This document shows, one piece after another, positions 34,325 through 46,577 of a stretch of 64,000 nucleotides of DNA. Positions within the stretch are counted from its first letter, which is position 1. Every line of letters begins with the position of its first letter. The notes under the pieces are model-generated. The model was not told where the DNA came from and did no database searches. It was given only the letters and a program-made list of their open reading frames with translations. The DNA is taken from positions 41,198,992 through 41,262,991 of the forward strand of contig NC_090188.1 in NCBI RefSeq assembly GCF_024679245.1, read 5' to 3'. The stretch comes from Pseudorasbora parva (lineage: Eukaryota; Chordata; Actinopteri; Cypriniformes; Gobionidae). The position numbers were made by a program, and so were the translations under genes.

Positions 34325-35278
34325 CTAAAGGCCCAGATGTGCAAGATGGTGGAGAACCAAGTCCCTGTGTTCGCAAACCTGCTGTTGCAAGTGGCTGAGG
34401 ATCAGCCAGTCATCGAGATAGTTCAGGATGCGAACCCCGATGTGCCTGAGTGGCACTAGGGTTGCCTTGACGACCCTCATGAAGACGCGTGGAGACAGGG
34501 CCATTCTTAATGGAAGAATGGCGTACTGGTATGCTCTCCCTCGAAGACAAACCGAAGAAATGGTATGTGTCGAGGAAGTATGGAGACATGAAAGTACGCG
34601 TCCTTCAGGTCGATCGCTACAAACCAAACACATGGACAAACGCATTCGAAAATGCGTTTGGCTATCAACATCTTGAAGGGAAGCCTGTGTAGGGTTTGGT
34701 TCAAGATTTGCAGGTCCAGGATTAGTCGTAACCCACCGCCTTTCTTCGGTACAATGAAGTAAGGGCTGTAGAAGCCAGACTTCATCTCGGCTGGAGGGAC
34801 GATCTCGATGGCACCCTTCGCCAGTAGGGTGCCTATCTCCAAACGTAGGACAGGGGTATTGCCACCTACCATCGTATAGCAGACTCCCCGAAAGCGGGGA
34901 GGAGATTGTGCGAACTGAATTGCATAGCCGAGCCTGATGGTGCTGGCGAGCCAGTTGGACAGCTTGGGGAGCGCTAGCCAGCCCCCCAAAAACTGAACCA
35001 AGGGGATCATGCGAGCCACATGCGTGCCCGGCATGGGGCAGCAAAGCGGAGCGACCGGCCCAGACTCGGGAGGCATGGAAGCGGCCCGAATTGTAGCAGG
35101 GTCGAGTTCCGCGCCCAGCCAGTACAGACCAGGGGAGGTGGAGCATCCCACGGGGGTCTCGACTTGGAGGGGCCTGGCGACAGAGGGGACAGAGAGTGGC
35201 ACACACTGCCAGTCGGCACCTCTTGGGGCTCAGAGGTGAATGATTCGGTTCTTTCTTTAACCAACCATTAGGTGCCAC
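34325..35278 (-). pseudogene. DIRS reverse transcriptase, frameshifted
   Basis: One frame (35202-34507) has GFYSPYFIVPKKGGGLRLI, LDLQILNQTLHRLPFKM and FVAIDLKDAYFHVSI, the fingers region and motif A aspartates. A second frame (to 34325) continues with YQYAILPLRMALSPRVFMRV and ILNYLDDWLI, where YLDD is the catalytic motif C. The switch between frames lies near 34560. The two frames together cover a standard RT core, so a single frameshift has broken it. Upstream sequence (35278-35000) is proline-rich linker. Confidence 0.85.
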
Positions 35279-35508
35279 CAGCCTCTTTTTGGGGGGCAGC
35301 AGCGGGTTGGATTTTCAGGAAAACAAAAGATCCTCACCCGGCCCTCCTCCTGGAGAGAACCGAGTTGACCTCCAAGTGGCCTGTCTCCGGGCCGCTGCTT
35401 AGCCTGCCGTTTAGCCAGCTTTGGGGTTGGAGACCCAGCAGTCACCTCCACATTTTGGCTCAGGTAAAGGCTGCTGCTGCGGCCGAGCGGGAGGGGCAGG
35501 AGGGTGGC

Positions 35509-36110
35509 CTAGATGGGGAGCGGGCTGAGGCACCTGGATGGGTGCTTTGAGTTGCTGCACCATGTGGGGGTACTCTGAGGACGCAATTGCATCACAACAG
35601 AAACCTTCACGGGGGGAACACCAGTGTAACCTTTAAACGCGCAGGTATCGAGCGTCATGAAGGCGGAAGTGGCCGCCGAATGATCGCGGAAGGACAATGA
35701 GGACTTCCACGACACCTCTTTATGCACCTCCAGGAAAAAAGGCACCGACGGCCGGCGGACGTGCTCTGGTAGCGCCACGGGTTGCAGTAGCGAAGAGGGG
35801 GTGTGGCCCGAGGAATACTCGTTGGGTTGGCCCACACCGACACCCTCAGATCACCCACACCATTAGCCAAAGTACTGCCTCGCGAGGAGACAGTAGATTG
35901 GGGTGTGGTAGAGGGGACTCTCGCTCCAGAACGGAGATCATTGAATATTGATCGTAGCACTGCGATGGTCATGTTCCCGCAGTGAGAACATGACGCATCC
36001 ATGAACGCACAATAGGCGTGCGCGAGGCCCAAGCACGCCAAACAGCGACCATGCCTGTCAGACGGACTAACATATCGACCACACCCAGGAACGGAGCACG
36101 GGCGAAACAT
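35509..36110 (-). pseudogene. DIRS gag-like protein, frameshifted
   Basis: It starts with ATG at 36110 and has MFRPCSVPGCGRYVSPSDRH, CLACLGLAHAYCAF and CSHCGN, a cysteine-rich zinc-binding N-terminus seen in DIRS/Gypsy gag proteins of fish. Near 35800 the reading frame shifts to one that carries VRRPSVPFFLEVHKEVSWKS and DHSAATSAFMTLD, a conserved gag block. The product would coat the RNA in a ribonucleoprotein particle. Confidence 0.7.
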
Positions 36111-36194
36111 CTTTAAAAAGACGCGCCACGTGCAGCTCTTTTAGAGAGGAGTTTTACTCGTCTTGAAGAGATACAACGCTTAGGAAGGCAAGTA

Positions 36195-36363
36195 GAACTA
36201 TACCCACGCAGTGGGGTGGGTTGCATTAGGCAAATTCCGCAGACCCATAACATTTGCATGTCATTGGATCGTTTTGATTGAGATTGAAGGCAGTTGGCTT
36301 TCTAAGCGAAACCCCCATTTCGTCAGTACTGACGTAACTTTAGTGTACTGACTGAAAGGGAAC
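36195..36363. repeat. DIRS right inverted terminal repeat
   Basis: Inverse of the left terminal repeat from cccacgcagtggg to cagtactgacgtaac, ending gactgaaagggaac. Confidence 0.85.
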
Positions 36364-36419
36364 TGTTTTTACTACAGTAGTCACATACTGTTTTGCACCT
36401 ACTATATACAGTGCATAAA

Positions 36420-37736
36420 TGGATTAAATTGATAATTTTCCCTTAATTCTACAAACAATCATCAACAAACCTCATAATGACAATGTGAAAAAAAGTTTGT
36501 TTGAAATCTTTGCAAATTTATAAAAAATACCAAAAATTACACATGTACATAAGTATTCATAGCCTTTGCCATGACACTCAAAATTAAGCGCAGGTGCTCC
36601 TGTTTCCACTGATCATCTTTGAGATGTATCTACAACTTGATTGGAGTACACATGGTAAATTCAGTTGATTGGACATGATTTGGAAAGACACACACCTTTC
36701 TTTATTTAGAATGCCCCCCGGAAAAACTGAGGGATCAGGGAAGAAGGCCCTTAGTGAGGGAGGTGACCAAAAACCTGATGGTCACTCTGACAGAGATTCA
36801 CAGTTTATATGTGGAGAGAGGAGAACCTTCCAGAAGAACAACCGTCTCTGCAGCTCTCCACCAAACAGGCCTGTATGATTGAGTGGCGAGACGGAAGCCA
36901 CTCCTCAGTGAAAGTCTGCCTAGAGTTTGCCAAAAAAAAAACACCTGAAGGACTCTCAGACCACAAGAAATAAAATTCTCTGGTCTGATGAAACAAAGAT
37001 TGAACTCTTTGGCCTGAATGGCAAGCGTCATGTCTGGAGGAAACCAGGCACGGCTCATCTGGCCAATACCATCCCTACAGTTAAGCATGGTGGTAGCAGC
37101 ATCATGATGTGGGGATGTTTTTCAGCAGCAGGAACTGGGAGACTAGTCAGGATAGAGGGAAATATAAATGCAGCAATGTACAGAAACATCCTTGATGAAA
37201 ACTTGCTCCAGAGCTTCTCTGGACCTCAGACTGGGGTGAAGGTTCATTTTTCACCAGTTCAACAACCCTAAACACACAGCCAAGATAACAAAGGAAGTGG
37301 GTAAAGGACAAGTCTGTGAATGTTCTTGAGTGGCTCAGCCAGAGCCCAGACTTGAACCCGATTGAACACCTCCTCTCATGCTACATCCGGCCTGATGGAG
37401 CTTGAGAGGTCCTGCAAAGAAGAATGGGAAAAACCACCCAAAAATAGGTGTGCCAAACTTGTAGCATCATACTCAAAAAGACTTGAGGCTGTAATTGGTG
37501 CCAAAGGCACTTCAACAAAGTATTTAGCAAAGGCTGTGAATACTTATGTACATGTGAATTTTTTAAATTAATTTTTTTATAATGTTGCAAAGATTTCAAA
37601 CAAACTTCTTTCATGTTGTCATTATGGGATATTGTTTGTAGAATTTAGGAAAACATGATTTTAATCCATTTTGGAATAAAGCACTTAACAAAATGTGGAA
37701 AAAGTGAAGTGCTGTGAATACTTTCAGGATGCAATG
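36420..37736 (+). mobile_element. Tc1/mariner element, decayed
   Basis: Long inverted repeats pair the left side (gacaatgtgaaaaaaagttt, 36480 on) with the right side (gtttgaaatc-type words, 37590-37740). The right end reads gtgctgtgaatactttcagg, a known teleost Tc1 end. The outermost left end is missing. The transposase is broken by frameshifts: part 36669-36878, then 36927-37271 with [20 protein letters not shown] (first catalytic D in the SDET motif) and [20 protein letters not shown], then [16 protein letters not shown] near 37330. It could not transpose by itself. Confidence 0.85.
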
Positions 37737-39324
37737 TAGTAAAGAAGTATGCTAGTCTTAATGAGTGAGTCATTGAGTCTTTCATTTAGCTGATTTGTTC
37801 AAACAGCTGATTTATTCAGGAACAAAGAAAGTGACTTTCTTTATGAATGGATCAGTAAATCACTGATTTGTTTAAAAACACTGATTTACTGATTGCTGTA
37901 TCTTAAAGAAATAAGCCAAAAACTCATACAAACACATTTTTGACACATTATATAGACCTTAGCATCATATTTAGCTTTGAGGAACATGTGTGTTTAGGGA
38001 TGAAACGGTATTGAAATTTCACATCACGGTTATAGTGACCTAAATTACCACGGTTATCAATATTATCACAGTTTTGTTCAAATTAGATAAAGTGTTCAAA
38101 AAGAACCAATGCACACACAGAAAACATGTCAACAAGTTTTAGATTTAAAAAAAATCAACAAACAACAAATAAATCAAGCAGTTCTATACTTTTTATACTG
38201 CACTATACTGCACTTTTTAAAGCAAGTTTCTATTCTGTGGGATTTTCTTCCTTATATTGGCCGTCGTCAATAGCACCACATAATGCACATAATAATTTGG
38301 TGTAAATATAATCTCTAACATTATCTTTATAAATATGTTCAAGCAATATTCTCATCAGTGTCCTATCGGCTATGACACATTTAAATATACCATATTTTTA
38401 GCTCAAAATGTCTCCCAGTAAAATAAATCATATCCATATTTTAATATGATTTGACAGTTTATTTTATTACATATCAAAAATCCAAAAGGTGTGCATTATA
38501 CCGACACCTCTGAACACTTTACAGTCAGTTATACAAACGTGCATACCAATGTTGTATATCACTTTAGACACGGTCCCTAAATTTGCGCTTCTCGAACGTT
38601 AAAGGGGGGGTGAAATGCTGTTTCATGCATACTGAGCTTTTTACACTGTTAAAGACTTGGATTCCCATCCTAAACATAGACAAAGTTTCAAAAACTAATG
38701 TTGGACGTTTGATGGAGTATTTCTGTGTTAAAAATACTCCTTCCGGTTTCTCACAAGTTTCGGAGAGTTTTTTTCGAGTATGGGTCCACTTGACGTTAAT
38801 AGAACGGAAGGTCCTTGTATGGGCCGTACGGGCTCTTCTCCCGGTAGGGTGCGCGCGCGTCACTAGAGCGAGAGAGAGGATATGCACGCCGTAAACACTG
38901 CTCTCAGCTGCAGATCCAGTCCTTCGTGAAGACTTATGTCGCGCACCGCGCTCCACTTTATTCCTATGGGTGACGTCGAGCGACTTCAACACTTCAGCAC
39001 AGCGTTCCGGGAAGGCAGTGCTACATTTGAACCGATTTGAACGCAGAAATTACAGGAAGCTTCAAAGCATCGCTTCAGTCACGTCTCAAAGTGGATTTCC
39101 ACGGTCACTGCTGTCAGGACTTCACCAAATCATACCAAAGAAGTGTGTTTTTGACAGAGCGGTCCTGCTTTGGAAGCAGCCGGTGAGTAAATCTGCTTCA
39201 AATGTCTCTGCTATTGGCTCGTCGCGTGAGTAAACATCAGTAAACGACACGATCGCGTGCTTCGTCATTCAAATGCGCTAACGGTTACTCCATTGTTGTT
39301 CTGTATAACGTTACACTAGTCTGA

Positions 39325-40377
39325 GGGTGCGTTCACACTTGTCATGTTTGGTTCGATTAAAACGAACCCTGGTGCGGTTGCTCGGTTAGTGCGGTTCATT
39401 TGAACATATGTGAACGCTGCCATCCGAACCCTGGTGCGCACCAAACAAGCGGACCGAGACCGCTAAACAGATGGGTCTCGGTCCGCTTCCAAACGAACTC
39501 TGGTGCGGTTCGATTAATATATGAACGCAACACGGACCAAAGACATGTAAACGGACCAAAAACCGGACGTAATGTCACAAGATGCGACGCATAATGCAGC
39601 TGATTTGACGACGCGGAAAGATCGGTGTATCCAAAATGAGTAACTTTAACATTAGAGGGCAAACGTGGAGCAACGAGGAAGAGCCTCATCAATATTTGGT
39701 CAGACGAGCATGTTTCGAAAATGCTAGAAAAAACACACAAAAAGCATACCTGGCTCTTCTCATCAAAGTTCCTGTGTTGCCCATTATTAGCAGGTGCAGA
39801 CGACAGCGGCCGTCTCTGTTCTGCACAACGGAGGGAATCCTGCTGCTGTTTTGAATGTTTTGAACATTTTATGAGCTCTTCATGAGTTCTCAGCGGGTAA
39901 AAATAATGCCACATGTACACGCATAAAATGATCGCGTTTAATCAGCACTCAGCATTGTTTTGAACATTTCATGAGCTCTTCATGAGTTCTCTGGTAAGAA
40001 ATAATGCCAAATCTGTTACACGCATAAAATGATCGCGTTTAATCCAGCACACAGCGTTGTTTTGAATGTTTTGAACATTTCATGAGCTCTTCATGAGTTC
40101 TCTGGTAAAAAATAATACCATGTACACGCATAAAATGCCCGCGCGTGTAATCCGCACACAGCATTGTTCTGAATGTTCGGTAAGCGAGCTCCTACGTCAT
40201 ATAAGCCGACCAATCAGGTTGTGAGCGTCTCCCTGTGCCTTTGGTTCGGTAACTTTAGGTTCGCTGTTAAAAATGCCCGTGTGAACGCTAAGCGGACCAG
40301 GACTATTATGTTTGTTTTTGTTTTTTGGTCCGGACCAAACGAACCAAACGAACCCAACTACAAGTGTGAACGCACCC
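39325..40377 (+). mobile_element. PIF/Harbinger deletion derivative, core of nest
   Basis: The left end gggtgcgttcacacttgt and the inverted right end gggtgcgttcacacttgt are identical over 18 bases. TGA flanks both sides (39322-39324 and 40378-40380). At 39636 an ATG starts MSNFNIRGQTWSNEE, which matches the start of the Myb/SANT-like second protein of Harbinger elements, before the frame runs into unrelated sequence. No DDE nuclease remains. Three tandem copies of a roughly 110-bp unit lie at 39845-40165. Confidence 0.75.
39845..40165. repeat. Tandem repeat, three units of about 110 bp
   Basis: Each unit contains atgagctcttcatgagttct, then acacgcataaaatg and a gcgtttaat-cagca block. Confidence 0.8.
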
Positions 40378-41215
40378 TGACTCTGACGTGCAAAACCGTT
40401 TTGCTTGCTACTTCTAAGGTGTAGTCGCATAAAATAGTCCATAAACTGAATCATGTCCTCATAAACTGCTTGTAAAGACACAGAAATGTTGACAGGCCCC
40501 TAAATACAGTCCATACCACAGAGACGGACGTCCTGATGTTGCCGTTTCTCCTGTTCAATTTATTTCTGCCTCAGATTTGATTGTGGATCATTATCTGTAT
40601 TAGCTGAGATAGCGATAGGTTTCTCCACGCTTGAGGACGTCACCGCTTTGCGCTCTCGTCATTCTTTAGCTCCGCCCACACGATACGCCTCCAGGCGCTC
40701 GTTTTTTTTCCGGAAAGACTCGGTACAGCCCATATTTCTTTTATTAATATGATAAAACTAAAGACTTTTCGGAGATATGAAGGATGCAATACTACTCTAT
40801 AGGTACTCAAGATTGACATGAGATTGACTGAAACTGAGTGTTTCACCCCCCCTTTAAGCCAACTTTATGTCAGTCATATCAGATGCGCTATGGTTCTGCG
40901 GCGTTTGTTTTAAACTATTTTCGCTGCTAAAATAGGCTAGAACAAAAACATTCAACCGTATGATGAATGAACCTCCTGCGTATATCACGGCACGTTCATC
41001 CCGTTTTGAGTGCAGGTTTCAGTGAGTGAGAGCGCGCTCTGAACAAAACTCCTGCTTATCTGAACGCATCTGATTATTAGACATTGCATTCATAAACTCA
41101 ATAGAAACACGCGTGATAGGTTATAATGCGCAACGCGATTATAACAGATGGCTTTCGAGAAGCCTATAATAAGTAGGTGACTATAGCGATCGTGTTACAC
41201 GACGCCACAGCCGAA

Positions 41216-41217
<2 letters not shown>

Positions 41218-41274
<57 letters not shown>
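41218..41274. repeat. (CA)n microsatellite
   Basis: Pure CA repeat inside the hAT shell. Confidence 0.95.
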
Positions 41275-41278
<4 letters not shown>

Positions 41279-41816
41279 ACGGCGGGTGTCAATGTCAAGC
41301 ACTGATTATTATTCCTTAAATGTCACCCTAGTCGTGTCTGAACTTGTCCGTTCGTCTTTGGCTCAAGCTTCACACGTTATTATTTCCTAGATGTAGGTTT
41401 GGTATTCAGATCAAAGTCCACTTGCCTTGCGTTCACAAACCTTCGCAGATTTGAAGTGCTTCACAGCGACTTTCTTCTGGCATGTTCTGCTGCGGACAGG
41501 GTGACCAGAGCGTCTTCGATTCATTTTCCCTCAGGACTTGGCCACACCTCAGATTTTTTACTTTTACAAGGCTGGAAAATCTCCCGGTGCTGTCACTGCC
41601 TTCTGTCATTTCTCATTCAGAAAACAGCTGTGCGTCACGTGCTGCGCGCGCCGGCACCAGACTGGGTAGGATTTACCGCGAGTTTTCAAAATCGTGATAA
41701 TCCCTGGCGGTTTTAATGATAATTAAATTTTAAACTTATTTTAATATTACTAACCGTCAGGACATTTGATCGTGGTTTATCTTGAAACCGGTAATCGTTT
41801 CATCCCTATGTGTGTT

Positions 41817-42939
41817 CAATATTGTATTGTTTAGCCTACCAACATGCCAGTTGTTCAGCTAATAAAACATCTTTGCAAAAAAAATCTTCTTTGAAAGTCT
41901 GAAAAATTACACATTATCTAGGATCTTTATGTAATGCAAAAACTGTAAGTCAGCTTTATTTTCATCCTCATACAATTCAATATGGTGTCTACCCTGACTA
42001 TTTTGCTAATCTGCCAGCTGGCATTCGCTCCACACAGTGAATTTCTTCCATTGCTACTTTATATTGGTTGAAATTCCTTCCACTCTAATGAGTCAGTGTA
42101 GTTGGCATGATGTAATGAAGGATAGCAGCACTGCGACATGAGGAGTTACTTCATAAATGAAACTTGTCATTTTCTCATGTTGTTCCAAAACGAAACACTC
42201 AAACATGTTGAACTAACGACCAAAATGCAGAAAGGTGGATGTTTTCTTCTTTTTTTAGAAAAGCTGCACGTCACAGCACTGAGGTGACTTTTTAACACTG
42301 GGTCTGTCTCTCATTAGTGGCGCTGCTGCTAACCCACAATCCCTCTCACCCTTTCTTCATTTCTCAGTCCTTCTTTCGCTCCGTCTCTCACAGCCTGGAG
42401 CCGTGCCTCAGGAAAAGCCATAATCCCTCAGGCCAATAGAAGACAGATGCGTCCCTCGCTCTCTCATTCTTTGTGTCTCGCTTTCTCTCCTTATCTCTCA
42501 GTCTGACACATACACATTAACACTCACTCGAGCGTTGATTCTCCACACACCCCTCTCTAAAGATCTGATCCTGTCTGGGTTTTCAAGTCTTTGTGGTTCC
42601 ATCTTCCTCCATCAGTCATGATGTAGAAACGAGTCCCTGTGGAAAACGGATTTGTATGGTGGCATATGGAGAGCAGCTGTGTGTCAGGAGATGAGCTGAC
42701 CTAATGCTGTACCTGCAGACCCTGGTGATGAGGACCGACGGGAATGCTAGGCTGACGTTCTTAAATGTTTCTGTTCCTCTCGACTGTCTGTGCTGAGGGC
42801 CAGTGTCCTGTAACCAGACTTTTGACTTTTAGCATGATTTCTAGTCTACTTATTCTTGTTAGAACTGCCCACTTAGACAGGAAGAGACTATCTGACAGAC
42901 ATTCAAAGTGACCAATCACAGTTTGTCTTAAAATACATA
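41817..42939. other. Unassigned, non-repetitive-looking stretch
   Basis: No exon with both splice sites and no element ends. The part 42300-42760 is richer in C/T and could be regulatory or intronic, but nothing specific supports that. Confidence 0.35.
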
Positions 42940-44015
42940 CAGTCACCGGCCACTTTCTTAGGTACACCTTGCTAGTACCGGACCCCCTTTTGCCTTCACA
43001 GCCTTAATTCTTCAAGGCATATATCCAGCACAGTGCTGGAAGCATTCCTCAGAGATTTTGGTCCATATTGTCATGATGGCATCACACAGATTTGTCGGCT
43101 GCACAATCTCGAATCTCCCATTACAGCACATCCTAAATCTGCTCTATTAATCTGCTCTATTGGATTGAGAACTGGTGACTGTGCCTGAAACATTGATTTA
43201 AGGCAGGATGGATCCATGCTTTCATGTTGTTTACGGCAAATTCTGACCCGACAATCTGACTGTTGCAGCCGAAATCAAATCGACAGTTTTTCAAATGTTC
43301 TATTGTCCAGTTTTGGTGAGCCTGTGAGAATTGTAGCCTCGGTTTCCTGTACTCAGCAGTGACAGCAGTGTCTCCTGTGTGTCTTCTGTGTGTAACGAAT
43401 GCTTACTGTTGCCTTTCTATGAGCAGAACCAGTCTGTCCATTCTCCATGACCTCTGGCATCATCAAAGCATTTTTGCCCAGAGAACTGATGCTCACTGGA
43501 TATTTTCTCTTTTTCGGTCTATTCTCCGTAAACCCTACAGATGGTTGTGTGTGTAAATCCCAGTAGATTAGCCGTTTCTGAAATACTCAGACCTACCCGT
43601 CTGGCACTAACAAGCATGCCACATTCAAAGGTCACTAAATCACGATTCTTGACCGTTCTGATGCTCCGTTTGAACTTTAGCAGATCGTTGTCTAGTCTAG
43701 GCAGTGGCTTGTTGCCTCACTTCTTTTTCAGACTGACTTCTGAGGCAGTGTAGCGGTTTAATGATCTACAGCAAAATAGTGCTAGCTATGGTAGTAACTA
43801 GCTGAATATTTAATTAGTACGGTAGTGATTTCTCGAAATTACACCAGAAGTGGAAAACGTTGGTCAAAAATGTCAATTTACACACAAACTTACCAACTAC
43901 AAATTTTAGATGCCATCTTTCTTTTTCTAGCTCAACTGTCACAGAATAGACGCACATGATTGGCTGATTACATATTTGTGTTAATGAGCAGTTGAACAGG
44001 TGTACCTAATAAAGT
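42940..44015 (-). mobile_element. Tc1-like element with CAGTCACCGGCCACTT end, internally deleted
   Basis: The left end cagtcaccggccacttt with aggtacacct, after a TA, is the signature of a Tc1 family widespread in fish and reported in their lamprey parasites. The right side keeps aggtgtacctaataaagt. The transposase reads on the minus strand. Its DNA-binding part includes LSISETANLLGFTHTTICRV (about 43590-43530), but the catalytic middle is missing and stops interrupt the frame. A foreign block at 43695-43950 replaces DNA near the right end. Confidence 0.8.
43695..43950. repeat. Unnamed dispersed repeat, copy 2
   Basis: It is related to 8020-8310 (shared ggtttaatgatcta, atttacacacaaact and ctcaactgtca blocks) and lies inside the Tc1 remnant, so it probably inserted there. 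Confidence 0.6.
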
Positions 44016-45340
44016 ACACTTAATAAGAGTATATAATACAGGTCTATGCCTTTGCAGTCTGAAAAATAAAATAAAATTCATGAACAACGACCACGCCACA
44101 ACCATGAATGTTGGAGAATTAGGTAATGAAGACGTTAGGGATGAATAGAGAGAGGATGAAGACGAAGGGAGAAAGGGGTGGTAGTCAGGCTGATCTGGGT
44201 GTCTGGTGTTGGTGGAAAGGAGACTCAGAGTGAGGGCATCATCCCAGTTTAATTAGTAGAGCGATTATAGGACCCCTTGATACAACCTGGAAGAGAAGAG
44301 AACAGGGAATAATAAAGATGGTTTAATGGATGAGAGGGAGGGTTAAACAGAATGAGACAAACAGTGTTGTAGAGGGGTGGCCTGATATAAGTAGGTTTTG
44401 AGAAGTCGGGTGATTGGTTGAAGCATGGCCCCACTCCCGAACTTAAGTTAACTACTTAATTTAAAAGTAAAAGTGGAATCATATAGATGTTTAATGTCTC
44501 TTCTGCTCACAAGGGCTGTATTTATCTGATAAAAATGCAGTAAAAACAGTAATATTGTGAAATATCAATTTAAAATGGCTGTTTTCTATGTGAATATATT
44601 TAAATGTAATGTATTCCTGTGATCAAAGCTAAATTGTCAACATCATTACTCTAGTTTTCCTTATCCTCCAGAAATCATTCATATATGATGATTTGATACT
44701 CAATATTATCGTTTCTGATTCATGTTGAAAACCATTTTGATGCTTAATACTTTTGTGGAAACTTGTTTTCAGAATTATTTGATGTAGATGTCTGAATGAA
44801 CAGCATTTATAAAAATAAAAAAAAGATTTATTGACTTTATTGTCAATATTACCGACTTTAATTTTTTTTTGAATGGTAGCATAAATATACAAATACTGCA
44901 GATATGTTTAATACCGGACTACATGTGTTATTTTTAATTCTCTTTACAATTGTATATTTCTATTTCGTATGCATCTGTTGATTATTATTTTTGGTTAGGG
45001 CTATTTGACTGGAAGATATTGGAACAGTGTGCTTCGCTTCGTGCTTGAGTGTAAAGAAGCGGACTCAAGAAAGGAGAGGCCCTGGGGGCCAAGGTAACGT
45101 CCCCTACAGGTCTTAGACCGACTTGTAAGGTCCAGGAGACATTGCAAACCTGCTCCATCTCTTCCATCTCAGATAGGGGTCCTGAATTTAGAATCAGGCA
45201 GATAGGGATCTATTTATCATCATTTTATTTAATTTTTTTAAATTCTCTTCACAACTACTTTAATTATCCTTGTTTTTATTTAAATTCTTACACATGGTAT
45301 TCTTATTTATTATGCATATGTTATCACTATTTTATTTCAT
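44016..45340. other. Unassigned stretch
   Basis: No convincing exons. A purine-rich part (44100-44430) has low-complexity frames only. Confidence 0.4.
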
Positions 45341-45415
45341 TTATATGTAAAGCACTTTGAATTGCCATTGTGTATGAAATGTGCTATATAAATTAACTTG
45401 GCTTGCCTTGCCTAA
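45341..45415 (+). repeat. LINE/SINE 3' tail with GCCTT repeat
   Basis: gtaaagcactttgaattgcc followed by gaaatgtgctatataaatta and cttgccttgcc is a common conserved tail of fish retroposons. Confidence 0.6.
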
Positions 45416-45547
45416 ACACTTAAAACCGCATGATACCATTGCTTTGATATTGTCCCCCCATGTGAACCATTTATAATGTGAGAAACAAATGTTTATGATC
45501 CTCTCTGACCCTGAATATGTTATCACACACAAAAATCACTAAGACAC

Positions 45548-46482
45548 ATTTTTAAAGTCACATGACTTTATTTTTCCATATAAAAATATCACTCTCATTT
45601 ACAATACAACCATAAGACTCATAGGAAAACATGTACATCTCAGTGCTTTCACTGAAAGCAGAAACCTCTTGAACTTCTTCACTTGTCAAGTAATAGATTG
45701 CCATTTCCTTGGGAAACTTTATCACACCACAAGCGTATTGGCTGACTAACCACCATCTAACAATCGCGTACCACATTTAACCTCTCAAAAGGGTCATTAC
45801 ATTCTGCCATTCACAATAATATATCAAAAAGGCAAAACAGAACATGACAAGCACAAAGAAAAGAAAATGACACTTTTTTTATTGTAATAGAGCTTTCCAG
45901 ATTTGTTGGTGATCTATTTGTGTCAATCTTGATAAAAAAAAAATTGATTTCATAATTTAAAAGAGGCCTTTTCAGTCGTTAAACCAATACATTACTTGTT
46001 TGGGCTGGTCTCGGTGAACATTTGGACATCAATTGTCAGAAGAACTTGTTTTACATGAGCAAATATTTGAAAAGATTTCAATAATCAAAGCAAATGCTTT
46101 TAAAAGCTCAACAAATAGACCCTGATTCACATGGAAGAAAAAGTGCTGGATTTCAGAGCAAATAAAGGAGGATTCCCTGTGGGCAAAGACAGAAAGAGAA
46201 ACAATGACAGATGGACAAAAAGAAAGAGTGAAAGAAATACTGACATATGTTGTTGGGACAAGCCTCTGCATCTCTGCCAGATACAAAAACACATTCACAG
46301 TCCGATCCCAGGTTCAGAGAGGCAGTATTGCACACAGCGGACCTCCACCTGAACGAGTCTCCGACTTCCTGAAAGGTGCTTTCTCTGTTGACTGTCCTAC
46401 CCGAATCCTGAGGGGGAAGACAGCACACGAGCGTCTTCAGAGGGAGCCGATCAGAAGATACCGACGATGCTTCTCTCTCATC
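45548..46482 (-). other. Probable 3' UTR of minus-strand gene
   Basis: The region follows the stop codon of the terminal exon directly, is free of recognisable repeats, and ends just past a poly(A) signal. The length of about 0.9 kb is normal for a vertebrate 3' UTR. The limit is an inference, since a second AATAAA lies at 45878-45883 on the same strand. Confidence 0.55.
45567..45572 (-). promoter_or_regulatory. Poly(A) signal AATAAA
   Basis: The plus strand reads TTTATT. On the minus strand a T/G-rich stretch (tttttgtgtgtgat) lies about 30-40 bases downstream, as expected of a downstream element. Confidence 0.6.
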
Positions 46483-46577
46483 TCAGCTCTCGGCTGCTCC
46501 CAGCCGTACGTACGAGAGTTTCCCTGGAGCCGCGCTCACGCTGGACGCTCCGGTTTTAAAGAGCACAAGCTGATGAC
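46483..46577 (-). CDS. Terminal coding exon of unrecognised minus-strand gene
   Basis: The acceptor ttttgatctctgcag precedes base 46577. The exon starts in phase 1 with GT, which completes a glycine codon with the G left by the exon at 53679. It then reads HQLVLFKTGASSVSAAPGKL and SYVRLGAAES before TGA at 46485-46483. Phase agreement with the upstream exon, a good acceptor and the poly(A) signal downstream all support it. With the preceding exon it gives STWTG|HQLVLFKTG across the junction. I do not recognise the family. The short basic/aromatic end with no membrane segment suggests a soluble or luminal C-terminus. The intron before it is 7.1 kb and holds five or more transposons. Confidence 0.75.

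Larger units (their letters stand above)
32071..36363 (-). mobile_element. DIRS-type tyrosine-recombinase retrotransposon, decayed
   Basis: Coding runs on the minus strand in the order gag, RT, RNase H, tyrosine recombinase. Inverted terminal repeats pair 32120-32270 with 36195-36340 (shared gtcagtactgacgaaatggg). An internal complementary region lies at 32369-32472. There is no LTR, no integrase of DDE type and no target duplication, as expected for DIRS elements. The element is 4.3 kb, at the short end for the group. Frameshifts in gag and RT show it is inactive. Confidence 0.9.
38603..40853. mobile_element. TTAA-target miniature element (Kolobok-like), middle of nest
   Basis: The left end AGGGGGGGTGAAATG and inverted right end AGGGGGGGTGAAACAC are flanked by TTAA at 38599-38602 and 40854-40857. 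AGGGG ends plus TTAA fit Kolobok-type elements. After removing the nested Harbinger copy it is about 1.2 kb and has no transposase. Confidence 0.8.
37995..41808. mobile_element. hAT-type transposon, outer shell of a triple nest
   Basis: The left end tagggatgaaacggtattga and inverted right end tagggatgaaacgattaccg are matched. TGTGTGTT is duplicated at 37987-37994 and 41809-41816. Inside lies a TTAA-target element (38603-40853), and inside that a Harbinger-like element (39325-40377). The shell itself is about 1.56 kb without transposase and also holds a CA microsatellite at 41218. Confidence 0.85.

Noticed and set aside
38583..39233. Plus- and minus-strand frames of 80-140 residues
   Set aside because: They lie inside a TTAA-flanked miniature element with no transposase similarity.
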